Shown here: one piece after another, positions 8,207 to 15,299 of the stretch
Numbering within the stretch: the first letter of the stretch is position 1
Layout: every line of letters begins with the position of its first letter
Source: an uncultured Lachnospiraceae bacterium
Lineage (GTDB): Bacteria; Bacillota; Clostridia; Lachnospirales; Lachnospiraceae
Direction of reading: 5' to 3'
DNA length: 20,524 bases
NCBI GenBank assembly: GCA_910580015.1
Contig: CAJTVT010000048.1
Span: 1 to 20,524 of the forward strand
Notes under the pieces: model-generated
The model's input: only the letters and a program-made list of their open reading frames with translations
Databases searched by the model: none
What the model was told of the DNA's origin: nothing
Program-made: the position numbers and the translations under genes

Positions 8207-9619
8207 ATGGGAATTATAAAAGCAGCAATTCAGTCTGTGTCTGGTGGACTGGCAGATCAGTGGCTGGAAGTATTTGAGCCAGATGATATGGGAGAGCGAA
8301 CCATATTGACTAGAGGAGTTCCAGTTAGAAAAGGTCAGAATACCAGAGGCAGCAGCAATACGGTGAGTAATGGTTCTGTCATTCATGTCTATGACAATCA
8401 GTTTATGATGCTAGTGGATGGTGGAAAGATTGTGGATTATACTGCGGAGCCAGGATATTATAAAGTAGATAATTCTGCGCTCCCTTCTCTATTTAATGGG
8501 GAACTGAAAGATACCATTCAGGAATCCTTTGAACGGATCAAATTTGGAGGAGTCACTCTTGTGGCTCAGAAGGTGTTTTATTTGAACCTTCAAGAAATAA
8601 AGGGAATTAAATTTGGAACCAGAAACCCCATCAATTATTTTGATAATTTTTACAATGCGGAGCTGTTTTTGCGTTCTCATGGAACGTATTCTATCAGGAT
8701 TACCGATCCGATAAAATTTTATGCGGAGGCGCTTCCTAAAAATGCAGAACAGGTGGAGATTGAGGACATCAATGAGCAATATTTATCTGAATTTTTGGAA
8801 GCGCTTCAGGCGGCAATCAACCAGATGTCTGCAGATGGCATTCGGATATCCTATGTGACGTCTAAGAGTCGGGAATTAGGAAGATATATGGCGGACACTC
8901 TGGATGAAGAATGGAATAAAATGCGGGGTATTGAGATTCAGGCAGTGGGGATTGCGAGTGTTTCTTATGATGAAAAATCCACAGAACTGATCAATATGCG
9001 CAATGAGGGAGCTATGCTGGGAGATCCCAATATTCGTGAAGGTTATCTGCAAGGTCATGCAGCAAGAGGGCTGGAAGCGGCAGGTTCCAATGCGGCAGGC
9101 GCAATGACAGGTTTTATGGGGATGGGAATGGCTATGCAGACAGGGGGTGGTGTGCTTGGGGCTGCGTCTGCTGCGAATATGCAGCAAATGCAAAATCAGC
9201 AGATGCAGAATCAATCGTCCATGCAGCAGGGACAGAGTGTGCAAAGTCAGCCATCCATGCAGCAAGCTCAGCAGATGCAGAATCAATCGTCCATGCAGCA
9301 GGGACAGAGTGTGCAAAGTCAACCTTCTATGCAGCAGGCACAAAATCTACAGCGTCCCCAGTCCAAAAAAGGGTGGACTTGTAACTGCGGACAGGTGAAC
9401 ACAGGAAAATTTTGTTCGGAATGCGGCGGAGGTCAGCCAATTCCGCTGGAAACGTGGTTTTGCGGCTGTGGGCAGCCAAATACGGGAAAATTCTGTTCGG
9501 AATGTGGGAAGCCAAAACCTCAACCGCAAGGAGTTCGTACATGGAACTGTAGTTGTGGGCAGGCCAATACAGGGAAATTTTGTTCGCAGTGCGGAAATCC
9601 CAGACAAGGAGCACAGTAA
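8207..9619 (+). CDS. SPFH-domain protein with three C-terminal zinc ribbons (YdjI-like)
   Basis: A 470-residue protein of the SPFH family branch often annotated as virion core protein and represented by B. subtilis YdjI. The SPFH region covers about residues 20-270. A Gly/Met/Ala-rich stretch and a Gln/Met/Ser-rich linker follow, the latter (about 331-378) built from two 24-residue repeats. Three near-identical zinc ribbons end the protein: C392/C394/C403/C406, C419/C421/C430/C433 and C448/C450/C459/C462, each with CGQxNTGKFCSxCG. There is no membrane span, so it is probably a peripheral scaffold. In B. subtilis, YdjI works with YdjG and YdjH to hold PspA at the membrane (established there; transfer to this gene is inference). 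GGGAGGAG at 8193-8200 fixes the start; its stop overlaps the next ATG (TAATG). Confidence 0.88.
   Translation: MGIIKAAIQSVSGGLADQWLEVFEPDDMGERTILTRGVPVRKGQNTRGSSNTVSNGSVIHVYDNQFMMLVDGGKIVDYTAEPGYYKVDNSALPSLFNGELKDTIQESFERIKFGGVTLVAQKVFYLNLQEIKGIKFGTRNPINYFDNFYNAELFLRSHGTYSIRITDPIKFYAEALPKNAEQVEIEDINEQYLSEFLEALQAAINQMSADGIRISYVTSKSRELGRYMADTLDEEWNKMRGIEIQAVGIASVSYDEKSTELINMRNEGAMLGDPNIREGYLQGHAARGLEAAGSNAAGAMTGFMGMGMAMQTGGGVLGAASAANMQQMQNQQMQNQSSMQQGQSVQSQPSMQQAQQMQNQSSMQQGQSVQSQPSMQQAQNLQRPQSKKGWTCNCGQVNTGKFCSECGGGQPIPLETWFCGCGQPNTGKFCSECGKPKPQPQGVRTWNCSCGQANTGKFCSQCGNPRQGAQ
9196..9339 (+). repeat. Two tandem 72-bp coding repeats
   Basis: Units at 9196-9267 and 9268-9339 are in frame (24 codons). 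The first 54 bases are identical (9196-9249 and 9268-9321); the last 18 have diverged. They encode the MQNQSSMQQGQSVQSQPSMQ-type linker of the SPFH protein. The near-identity points to a recent duplication and a possible copy-number variable site. Confidence 0.9.
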
Positions 9620-10698
9620 TGTCAGTTGTAAGTTATAAATGCCCAAACTGTGATGGTGAGTTGGTGTTTGATCCGATAACACAGAAGTACAAATGTGAAT
9701 ACTGCATTTCTATATTTTCACAGGAAGAAATTGTGCATATGGAACCAGAAGCGGCAGAGAGTACCCCTTATCCAGTGGCAGATTCCCAGGAATCAGTGAA
9801 TGAGCCCAGGGAAGATGAAGCAGGATTGGGAGGCGTGGCATATCATTGTCCAAGTTGCGGTGCACAGATTGTGACAGAGAAGACAACAGCGGCGACGTAC
9901 TGTTATTACTGTCATAATCCAGTGGTATTGTCAGGGAGGGTCTCTGGTGAGTTTCTTCCAGAAAGGATCATTCCTTTTGCCATCGATAAAAAACAGGCAG
10001 AAACAAAATTCTTAGAATTTGTTCATAGCAAAAAGTTTGTTCCAAGAGCATTTTTTAATAAACATCAGATTGAAAAAATCTCAGGGGTGTATTTTCCGTA
10101 TTGGATGGTGGATTTAGATATGGAGGGCAACTTGTCAGCCATAGGGAAAAATATCAGGACATGGCGGGACGAAGATACAGAGTATCATGAGACGAAAGTA
10201 TATCATGTGGAACGAAATGCAGATATTCATTTTAAAGATATTACTAAGAACGCCTTAAAGAGCGTAAATGCTAAGGTGGCGCAGGGGGTTTTGCCCTATG
10301 ACATCAGCAAAGCTAAGACATTTCATATGAGCTATTTGTCAGGATTTCTTGCAGAACGCAGGGATATTGAGCGTTCTGATCTACAGGCAGAAGTGACAGC
10401 GGAAGCAAAAAACTATGGGGAACGTATGATACGCAATACGATTGGAGGCTATTCTACATTGTCTGTTCAAACTTGCAGTGTACTCTCCAATGTAGAAAAC
10501 TGGGAGTATATTTTGCTCCCAGTGTGGACACTTACTTATAAAGGCAGAGATGGAAAGATGTACTATTATTCCATGAACGGGCAGAACGGAAAAGTATATG
10601 GAGAACTGCCCATTGACCATAAGAAAATGTGGATGCTGGGAGGATTTATATTTCTGTTGGTATTTTTGCTGGGATTGGCAGGTGGGTACATATTATGA
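9619..10698 (+). CDS. Double zinc-ribbon membrane protein (YdjG-like)
   Basis: A 359-residue protein with two TFIIB-like zinc ribbons, C8/C11/C26/C29 and C77/C80/C95/C98. A conserved middle domain follows (about 110-325, with GVYFPYWMVDLDM and LLPVWTLTYKG), then one C-terminal membrane span (about 334-359). The tail anchor places the ribbons in the cytoplasm. Such proteins are sometimes mislabelled as PriA-like helicases, but no helicase motif is present. Its ATG overlaps the stop of the SPFH gene by one base, with AAGGAG at 9606-9611, and its stop overlaps the next start (ATGA), so the three genes are translationally coupled. By analogy with B. subtilis YdjG it should form a membrane complex with the two neighbours; partners here are inferred. 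Confidence 0.85.
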   Translation: MSVVSYKCPNCDGELVFDPITQKYKCEYCISIFSQEEIVHMEPEAAESTPYPVADSQESVNEPREDEAGLGGVAYHCPSCGAQIVTEKTTAATYCYYCHNPVVLSGRVSGEFLPERIIPFAIDKKQAETKFLEFVHSKKFVPRAFFNKHQIEKISGVYFPYWMVDLDMEGNLSAIGKNIRTWRDEDTEYHETKVYHVERNADIHFKDITKNALKSVNAKVAQGVLPYDISKAKTFHMSYLSGFLAERRDIERSDLQAEVTAEAKNYGERMIRNTIGGYSTLSVQTCSVLSNVENWEYILLPVWTLTYKGRDGKMYYYSMNGQNGKVYGELPIDHKKMWMLGGFIFLLVFLLGLAGGYIL

Positions 10699-11852
10699 AA
10701 AGACAGAAACAGATGGTATTGATCGCAGGGATTTTATTGGTTTTGTGTCTGAACCTTACTTTTGTTTTGCCACTACAAGCCGGCCCTAAATCTGAAAAAA
10801 AACCGCAGCAGGAGCTTATGCTAGATTCTCAGGATGATATGCAGCGGAAAGAAAGCTCAGAATCGAAAGATAATAAACAGGAAGAATCCAACCAGCGCTC
10901 AGAAAATAATTTGCAGTTGAAAGATCGAGCGAAGCTGCTTTCTAACAAGGAAAAGGCGAAAATTAAAAAGAGACTAAAAGAGCTGGAACAGCTTACAGAC
11001 TGGGATTTGATGGCACTTACTGTGAAGGATGCAGAAGGGATGAACAGTAATGCCTGTGCAGAGACTTGGTTCGACAAATATTGCGCGAAGGATGATGGTG
11101 TAATTTGTGCCATTGATATGGACAATCGGGAAATTGTAGTTCGGGCCTTCGGGGAAGCAAGATTTTATATTACAGACAAGCGCAGTGAACAGATTTTGGA
11201 TGCTGGGTATGAGAAAATCTCGGAAAAACAATATGCAGATACCCTTCTGGCAATGTTTGCCGAAGTGGAGAATGCCTACGAACAAGAGGATCCGACGGGG
11301 AATTATCTGTACGACGAAGACACTGGAGAAGTCACTGTTGCACCTGGGGAAAATGAGGGACAGGAGGAATCTTTGCCTAAAAGTGATGATCCGCCACCAA
11401 GAACAGAGAGTTATCATGTGCAGGACGAAAAGAGACTTACAGTTTCTGAGATATTGATTGCCTTGGGGATTGCGGCAGCGGCAGCAGGTGGAACAGTCTT
11501 TGTCATCAGAGGGAAATACCGTCTTAAAATTGGTGGGTATCAATATTCTGTGGAGAAGAATGGGCGAATCAACCTGCACGGGCAAGAGGAGCAGTTGGTG
11601 GACACAGTGGTAACCACACGGATGATTTCAAAACCGGATACTTATGGGAGAAAAAGCAGTCCAACAACTAGTAGCTATAGCAATAGAAATAGAAGTAGCT
11701 ATGGCAATAGAAATAGAAGTAGCAGCAAGCCCCCAGCAGAGAAACCTTCTTCTACCTCAAGGCCCATTGCACCCCGAAAAAGCAGTGGACGAAGTACAGT
11801 TCATCGTGGTTCTGGGGGCAGAAGTTCCAGTGGTGGCAGTAGAAAATTTTAA
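10695..11852 (+). CDS. TPM-domain membrane protein (YdjH/YgcG-like)
   Basis: A 385-residue protein with a signal peptide or N-terminal membrane span (about 5-29), a charged Gln/Glu/Ser linker, and a TPM domain (about 75-198, with DGVICAIDMDNREIVVRAFG). After an acidic linker comes a second membrane span (about 252-271), a short cytoplasmic region, and a Ser/Arg/Gly-rich tail ending SSSGGSRKF, as in many YgcG relatives. The TPM domain therefore lies outside the membrane. The start overlaps the preceding stop (ATGA, 10695-10698). Together with the SPFH and zinc-ribbon genes this looks like one envelope-associated complex. The low-complexity tail contains two copies of an SNRNRSSYG-like motif. 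The biochemical activity of the TPM domain is unknown here. Confidence 0.85.
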   Translation: MKRQKQMVLIAGILLVLCLNLTFVLPLQAGPKSEKKPQQELMLDSQDDMQRKESSESKDNKQEESNQRSENNLQLKDRAKLLSNKEKAKIKKRLKELEQLTDWDLMALTVKDAEGMNSNACAETWFDKYCAKDDGVICAIDMDNREIVVRAFGEARFYITDKRSEQILDAGYEKISEKQYADTLLAMFAEVENAYEQEDPTGNYLYDEDTGEVTVAPGENEGQEESLPKSDDPPPRTESYHVQDEKRLTVSEILIALGIAAAAAGGTVFVIRGKYRLKIGGYQYSVEKNGRINLHGQEEQLVDTVVTTRMISKPDTYGRKSSPTTSSYSNRNRSSYGNRNRSSSKPPAEKPSSTSRPIAPRKSSGRSTVHRGSGGRSSSGGSRKF

Positions 11853-11859
11853 AAAGAGG

Positions 11860-11888
11860 TTGCACAAACAAAACAAATGTGCTAACAT
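11860..11888 (+). promoter_or_regulatory. Promoter of the ACT-protein/hom unit
   Basis: TTGCAC (11860-11865), 17 bases, TAACAT (11883-11888). The start would fall near 11895, inside the loop of the terminator of the preceding operon, so one short region can end one transcript and start the next. Confidence 0.5.
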
Positions 11889-11914
11889 CTTTGCTGTGAG
11901 TACATTTGTTTTTT
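11872..11914 (+). terminator. Rho-independent terminator of the SPFH operon
   Basis: AACAAATGTGCT (11872-11883) pairs over 12 positions (one G-U) with AGTACATTTGTT (11899-11910), followed by a T run through 11914. It lies 20 bases after the TPM gene stop. Confidence 0.85.
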
Positions 11915-11938
11915 ATAGACAAACAAACTGGAGGCAGT

Positions 11939-12382
11939 ATGGAGGAAAAGACAAAATACTTTGTTTTAAAGAAGAAAGCCGTTCCAGAAGTATTATTAAA
12001 GGTAGTGGAAGCCAAAAAGCTGCTAGAATCCGGTCGGGCAGAATCCGTACAGGAGGCAACGGACCTGGTGGGAATCAGCAGAAGTTCTTTTTATAAGTAC
12101 AAGGATGATATTTTTCCATTTCATGACAATGCCAAGGGAAAGACAATTACCATGGTGATTCAGATGGATGATGAACCAGGGCTATTGTCCCTGGTGCTTC
12201 AGATTGTGGCAGATTACCATGCAAATATACTGACGATTCATCAAAGTATTCCAGTCAACGGGATTGCATCGTTGACATTGAGTGTGGATGTGTTGCCAGA
12301 TACAAAAAATGTATCTCAGATGGTGGAAAACATTGAACAGCAAGAAGGGATTCATTATTTAAAAATATTAGCCAGGGAGTGA
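11939..12382 (+). CDS. UPF0735 ACT-domain protein (PheB-like)
   Basis: A 147-residue protein with a small N-terminal helix-turn-helix-like region (about 36-62, ATDLVGISRSSFYKYKDDI) and a C-terminal ACT domain (about 70-147). ACT domains bind amino acids and control biosynthetic enzymes. The family includes B. subtilis PheB, encoded beside pheA. Here it lies four bases before hom, and the ribosome site of hom (AGGGAGTGA) overlaps its own stop codon, so the two are coupled. The obvious guess is a threonine- or aspartate-family sensor that either represses transcription or acts on Hom in trans; this is inference. GGAGG at 11930-11934 supports the ATG at 11939, with a short 4-base spacing. Confidence 0.88.
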   Translation: MEEKTKYFVLKKKAVPEVLLKVVEAKKLLESGRAESVQEATDLVGISRSSFYKYKDDIFPFHDNAKGKTITMVIQMDDEPGLLSLVLQIVADYHANILTIHQSIPVNGIASLTLSVDVLPDTKNVSQMVENIEQQEGIHYLKILARE

Positions 12383-12386
12383 CATT

Positions 12387-13586
12387 ATGATTAAGATCGC
12401 GATTTTAGGTTATGGAACCATAGGTTCTGGTGTAGTAGAAGTATTACATACCAACAGTGAGAGCATTGCCAAGCGTGCAGGCGATGAAATTGAGGTGAAA
12501 TATATTCTGGATCTTCGGGATTTTCCAGGGGATCCTATGGAGGATAAGGTGATTCACGATTACGATGTGATTGCCGAGGATCCTGAAATTCAGGTGGTAG
12601 TGGAAGCTATGGGTGGTGTGGAGCCGGCGTATACTTTTGTAAAACGTGCACTTCTTGCCGGAAAAAATGTGACTACTTCCAACAAAGCTCTGGTGGCCAA
12701 ACATGGTGCGGAGCTCATTGCTATCGCTAAGGAGCAGAGTATTAACTTTCTGTTTGAGGCAAGTGTCGGCGGAGGCATTCCGATTATCCGACCTTTAAAT
12801 TCTTCTCTCACTGCGGATGAGATTGAAGAAATTACCGGAATCTTAAATGGTACAACAAATTATATGCTGAGTAAGATGACGTTCGAGGGATTGGAGTTTG
12901 ACGATGTATTAAAAGACGCCCAGTCCAGGGGATATGCAGAGGCAGATCCCACCGCAGATGTGGAAGGATATGATGCTTGCAGAAAGATTGCGATTTTGAC
13001 GTCGCTGGTATGCGGACAGCAGGTGGATTTTGAAGACATTTATACGGAAGGGATTACCAAAATTACCGCAGATGATATCAAATATGCCAAAGCAATGGGA
13101 AAGGTGATAAAGCTCCTTGCTACCAGCAAGAAGACAGAGGAAGGTTACTATGCCATGGTTGCGCCTTTTCTGCTGTCACCACAGCATCCATTGTACAGTG
13201 TGAATGACGTTTTTAATGCTATTTTTGTCCATGGAAATGTATTGGGGGATGCTATGTTCTATGGCAGCGGCGCAGGCAAGCTCCCAACAGCAAGCGCAGT
13301 GGTTGCAGATATTGTGGACATTGCAAAGCATCTGCACAAAAATATTTTAATTTCCTGGAGTTCTAGGAAAATGGATCTGGTGGCCAAAAGAAAAGCAGAG
13401 AGTCGTTTCTTTGTGCGTACCACAGAAGGACAAATGCAGGCAAAAGAAGTGTTTGGAGAAGTGGAACTGATACAGGTTCCAGGAATTGACGGAGAGATTG
13501 GATTTCTTACTGGAATCATGACGGAGGAAGCTTTCGAGGAAAAAGCAGAAAAGATCCATGTGATCCAGAGAATTCGTGTCGTATAA
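12387..13586 (+). CDS. hom: Homoserine dehydrogenase
   Basis: Hom reduces aspartate semialdehyde to homoserine with NAD(P)H, at the branch to threonine and methionine. The 399-residue product starts with a Rossmann motif, GYGTIGSG (8-15), has the NGTTNYML substrate motif (about 155-162), and the catalytic pair D196 and K200 in GYDACRK. Longer relatives such as B. subtilis Hom (about 433 residues) have a full C-terminal ACT domain. Here only about 75 residues follow the catalytic part (RFFVRTTE through HVIQRIRVV), so the ACT domain looks reduced. The adjacent stand-alone ACT protein may supply regulation. A terminator follows at 13606. Confidence 0.95.
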   Translation: MIKIAILGYGTIGSGVVEVLHTNSESIAKRAGDEIEVKYILDLRDFPGDPMEDKVIHDYDVIAEDPEIQVVVEAMGGVEPAYTFVKRALLAGKNVTTSNKALVAKHGAELIAIAKEQSINFLFEASVGGGIPIIRPLNSSLTADEIEEITGILNGTTNYMLSKMTFEGLEFDDVLKDAQSRGYAEADPTADVEGYDACRKIAILTSLVCGQQVDFEDIYTEGITKITADDIKYAKAMGKVIKLLATSKKTEEGYYAMVAPFLLSPQHPLYSVNDVFNAIFVHGNVLGDAMFYGSGAGKLPTASAVVADIVDIAKHLHKNILISWSSRKMDLVAKRKAESRFFVRTTEGQMQAKEVFGEVELIQVPGIDGEIGFLTGIMTEEAFEEKAEKIHVIQRIRVV

Positions 13587-13605
13587 TTGGTTTGAGTATA
13601 GAAAA

Positions 13606-13633
13606 GGATCTCGCCTCTGCGGGATTCTTTTTT
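13606..13633 (+). terminator. Intercistronic terminator or attenuator between hom and apgM
   Basis: GGATCTCGC (13606-13614), loop CTCT, GCGGGATTC (13619-13627), then T6 (13628-13633). All nine positions pair, two as G-U. It ends only 21 bases before the apgM start codon and includes the region where a naive upstream TTG start (13592) would put coding sequence. Confidence 0.88.
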
Positions 13634-13654
13634 GAGAAAGGTGGTTTAAGGATT

Positions 13655-14857
13655 TTGAAATATGTTATCGTGCTGGGAGATGGTATGGCAGACCGTCCCT
13701 TGGAAGAATTACAGGGCATGACGCCTTTAGAGTATGCCAAGACACCCAATATGGATCAGCTTGCAGAGGCTGGAGAGATCGGAATGGTGCACACGATTCC
13801 AGATGGTATGTCGCCAGGAAGTGATACAGCTAATTTGTCTGTAATGGGTTATGATCCAAAGATTTATTATTCTGGGCGTTCTCCTCTGGAAGCGCTGAGT
13901 ATTGGCGTGGATATGAAGTCTACAGATGTGTCTTTGCGTTGTAACATTGTCACTCTTTCCGAGGAGGGAGACAATTTTGAAGATAAGAAGATTTTAGATC
14001 ACAGTTCTGGGGAAATTTCCACAGAGGATGCCGCAGTTTTGATTGAGGCAGTGCGAAAAGAACTGGAGACAGATATCTATAAGTTTTATGTGGGCACCAG
14101 TTACCGGCATCTGTTGATTTGGGATCAGGGTCAGGTGACAGAACTGACACCGCCTCATGATGTGTTGGGGCAAACCATCGGTCAGTATTTGCCAAAGGAT
14201 GTTGTTCTTCGGGAAATGATGAAGAAAAGTTATGAGATTTTGGTAAATCATCCGATCAATATGGAGCGAAAAAAACAGGGCCTGAATCCGGCAAACTGCT
14301 GCTGGTTCTGGGGAGCTGGTACAAGACCAGCGTTATCATCTTTTCAGGAGAAAACTGGGCTTAAGGGTGCGATGGTGTCTGCGGTCGATCTGTTAAAAGG
14401 GATTGCTGTGGGTGCCTCCATGAAGAATATTATTGTGGAAGGAGCCAATGGCGGGCTGCATACCAATTATGAGGGAAAAGCGAAGGCTGCTGTGGATGCT
14501 TTGACAAAAGAAAATTATGATTTTGTATATGTCCATGTGGAGGCCCCAGATGAGATGGGACATCAGGGCAGTATAGAGAAAAAGGTTCAGGCAATTCAGT
14601 ATCTGGATGAGCGTGTGATTGGACCCATCAAGGCTGGACTGGAACAGGCAGGTGTAGCATTTCGTATGTTGGTAATGCCAGATCATCCAACCCCAATCTG
14701 TCTGAGGACCCATACTGGGGATGACGTGCCTTATCTTCTGTATGACAGCACAGAGGTTTTAGAACACTCTTGGAAGTATGATGAGAAAGAAGCGGCCAAA
14801 TCTGGAAATCGTATTGCCAGAGGCTGTGAGATGATTGATTATCTGATTAGTAAGTAA
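13655..14857 (+). CDS. ApgM-family phosphoglycerate mutase-like protein, probable homoserine kinase
   Basis: A 400-residue member of the archaeal-type, cofactor-independent phosphoglycerate mutase family (alkaline phosphatase fold). Metal and active-site residues are recognisable: D9 in VLGDGMAD, the nucleophile S56 in MSPGSDTANLS, H294 and D299 in HVEAPDEMGH, D343 and H344 in MPDHPTP, and H353 in RTHTGDD. A subfamily is annotated as proposed homoserine kinase (TIGR02535, from memory), and the position directly after hom favours that role, giving O-phosphohomoserine for threonine synthase. A glycolytic mutase role is not excluded. The start is taken as TTG at 13655 because family members begin with a KYVIVLGDGMAD-like motif, AAAGGTGG lies at 13637-13644, and the upstream in-frame TTG would be inside the terminator. 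Confidence 0.85.
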   Translation: MKYVIVLGDGMADRPLEELQGMTPLEYAKTPNMDQLAEAGEIGMVHTIPDGMSPGSDTANLSVMGYDPKIYYSGRSPLEALSIGVDMKSTDVSLRCNIVTLSEEGDNFEDKKILDHSSGEISTEDAAVLIEAVRKELETDIYKFYVGTSYRHLLIWDQGQVTELTPPHDVLGQTIGQYLPKDVVLREMMKKSYEILVNHPINMERKKQGLNPANCCWFWGAGTRPALSSFQEKTGLKGAMVSAVDLLKGIAVGASMKNIIVEGANGGLHTNYEGKAKAAVDALTKENYDFVYVHVEAPDEMGHQGSIEKKVQAIQYLDERVIGPIKAGLEQAGVAFRMLVMPDHPTPICLRTHTGDDVPYLLYDSTEVLEHSWKYDEKEAAKSGNRIARGCEMIDYLISK

Positions 14858-14880
14858 ATAAAGAAGATAAAAAGTATCAT

Positions 14881-14928
14881 GGTGGGAGCTTGTGACTCAT
14901 AGCAGTTACAGGCTTCCATTTTATATTT
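14881..14928 (+). terminator. Terminator after the ApgM-family gene
   Basis: GGGAGCTTGTGACT (14884-14897) pairs throughout with AGTTACAGGCTTCC (14904-14917), with three G-U pairs and a 6-base loop, followed by a T-rich tail. Confidence 0.85.
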
Positions 14929-14981
14929 TCTGCTGAAGTCATAGTTTTTTTAGATGTAAGTTGGAAGGTTCACAGTAGAAT

Positions 14982-15008
14982 TAGAGCGTATTTGGAAAAT
15001 ACGTTCTA
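14982..15008. repeat. 12-bp hairpin beside the MITE-like element
   Basis: TAGAGCGTATTT (14982-14993), loop GGA, AAATACGTTCTA (14997-15008): twelve pairs with one G-U. No T run follows. It lies 12 bases left of the MITE-like element and outside its flanking duplication; its role is unknown. Confidence 0.7.
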
Positions 15009-15011
15009 TCA

Positions 15012-15224
15012 GAAGTTTCATTTGAGTTTCCCCATTTTGCAATTCATAGTGCCAAAAGGTTTCCATCACAAAGTGATGGAAACACTTTGCACATAAAAGC
15101 GCTCTGAAAAGCTAGCTTTCCAGAGTGCTTTTTGTGCAAGATGTCTATGCTGCCAAAGGCAGCAAGACCTTTTGGCAGTATAATATCGGCTATTATAAAA
15201 ATGGGGAAACTCAAAGAAGTCTCA
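15012..15224. mobile_element. MITE-like hairpin element with 18-bp terminal inverted repeats
   Basis: The element proper (15021-15215, 195 bp) is bounded by a perfect 18-bp inverted repeat: TTTGAGTTTCCCCATTTT at 15021-15038 and its complement at 15198-15215. Flanking 9-mers GAAGTTTCA (15012-15020) and GAAGTCTCA (15216-15224) match at 8 of 9 bases, as an ageing target-site duplication would. Inside, an 11-bp perfect stem (15050-15060 with 15167-15177) encloses three hairpins: TTCCATCAC/GTGATGGAA (15061-15081), a long bulged stem from 15087 to 15139, and GCTGCC/GGCAGC (15149-15163). A fourth hairpin, TATAATA/TATTATA, lies at 15179-15197. No transposase frame is present. This is consistent with a non-autonomous transposable element; a structured RNA is the alternative. 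Confidence 0.8.
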
Positions 15225-15227
15225 GGA

Positions 15228-15256
15228 TTGACAAATTAGTCTACAAATGGTAGACT
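15228..15256 (+). promoter_or_regulatory. Promoter of the blaI-M56 operon
   Basis: Consensus TTGACA (15228-15233), 17-base spacer, TAGACT (15251-15256). The -35 starts four bases after the MITE-like element's right flanking repeat. The -10 lies within operator 1. Confidence 0.85.
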
Positions 15257-15279
15257 AAAAGAGTCTACAAATAGTAGAC
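15236..15279. promoter_or_regulatory. Two BlaI-type operators
   Basis: Operator 1 has TTAGTCTAC (15236-15244) and GTAGACTAA (15250-15258), 9-bp perfect arms around AAATG. Operator 2 has GTCTAC (15263-15268) and GTAGAC (15274-15279) around AAATA. The shared core is GTCTAC-N5-GTAGAC. One covers the -10 and the other the predicted start site, as expected for autorepression by the BlaI homologue just downstream. Confidence 0.88.
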
Positions 15280-15299
15280 ATATAAGGAAAAGAGATAGG

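Noticed and set aside
9196..9339. CRISPR-like repeat array
   Set aside because: There are only two units, contiguous, in frame and coding for a linker; no spacers.
8876..9343. Antisense frame of 155 codons with His/Leu repeats
   Set aside because: It is the shadow of the repeated Gln/Met coding region of the SPFH gene and has no start signals.
9619..10698. PriA-like helicase
   Set aside because: Only zinc ribbons and a tail membrane span are present; Walker motifs are absent.
13592..13654. Upstream start of the ApgM-family gene
   Set aside because: The extra 21 codons run through a perfect terminator and are not part of the family's N-terminus.
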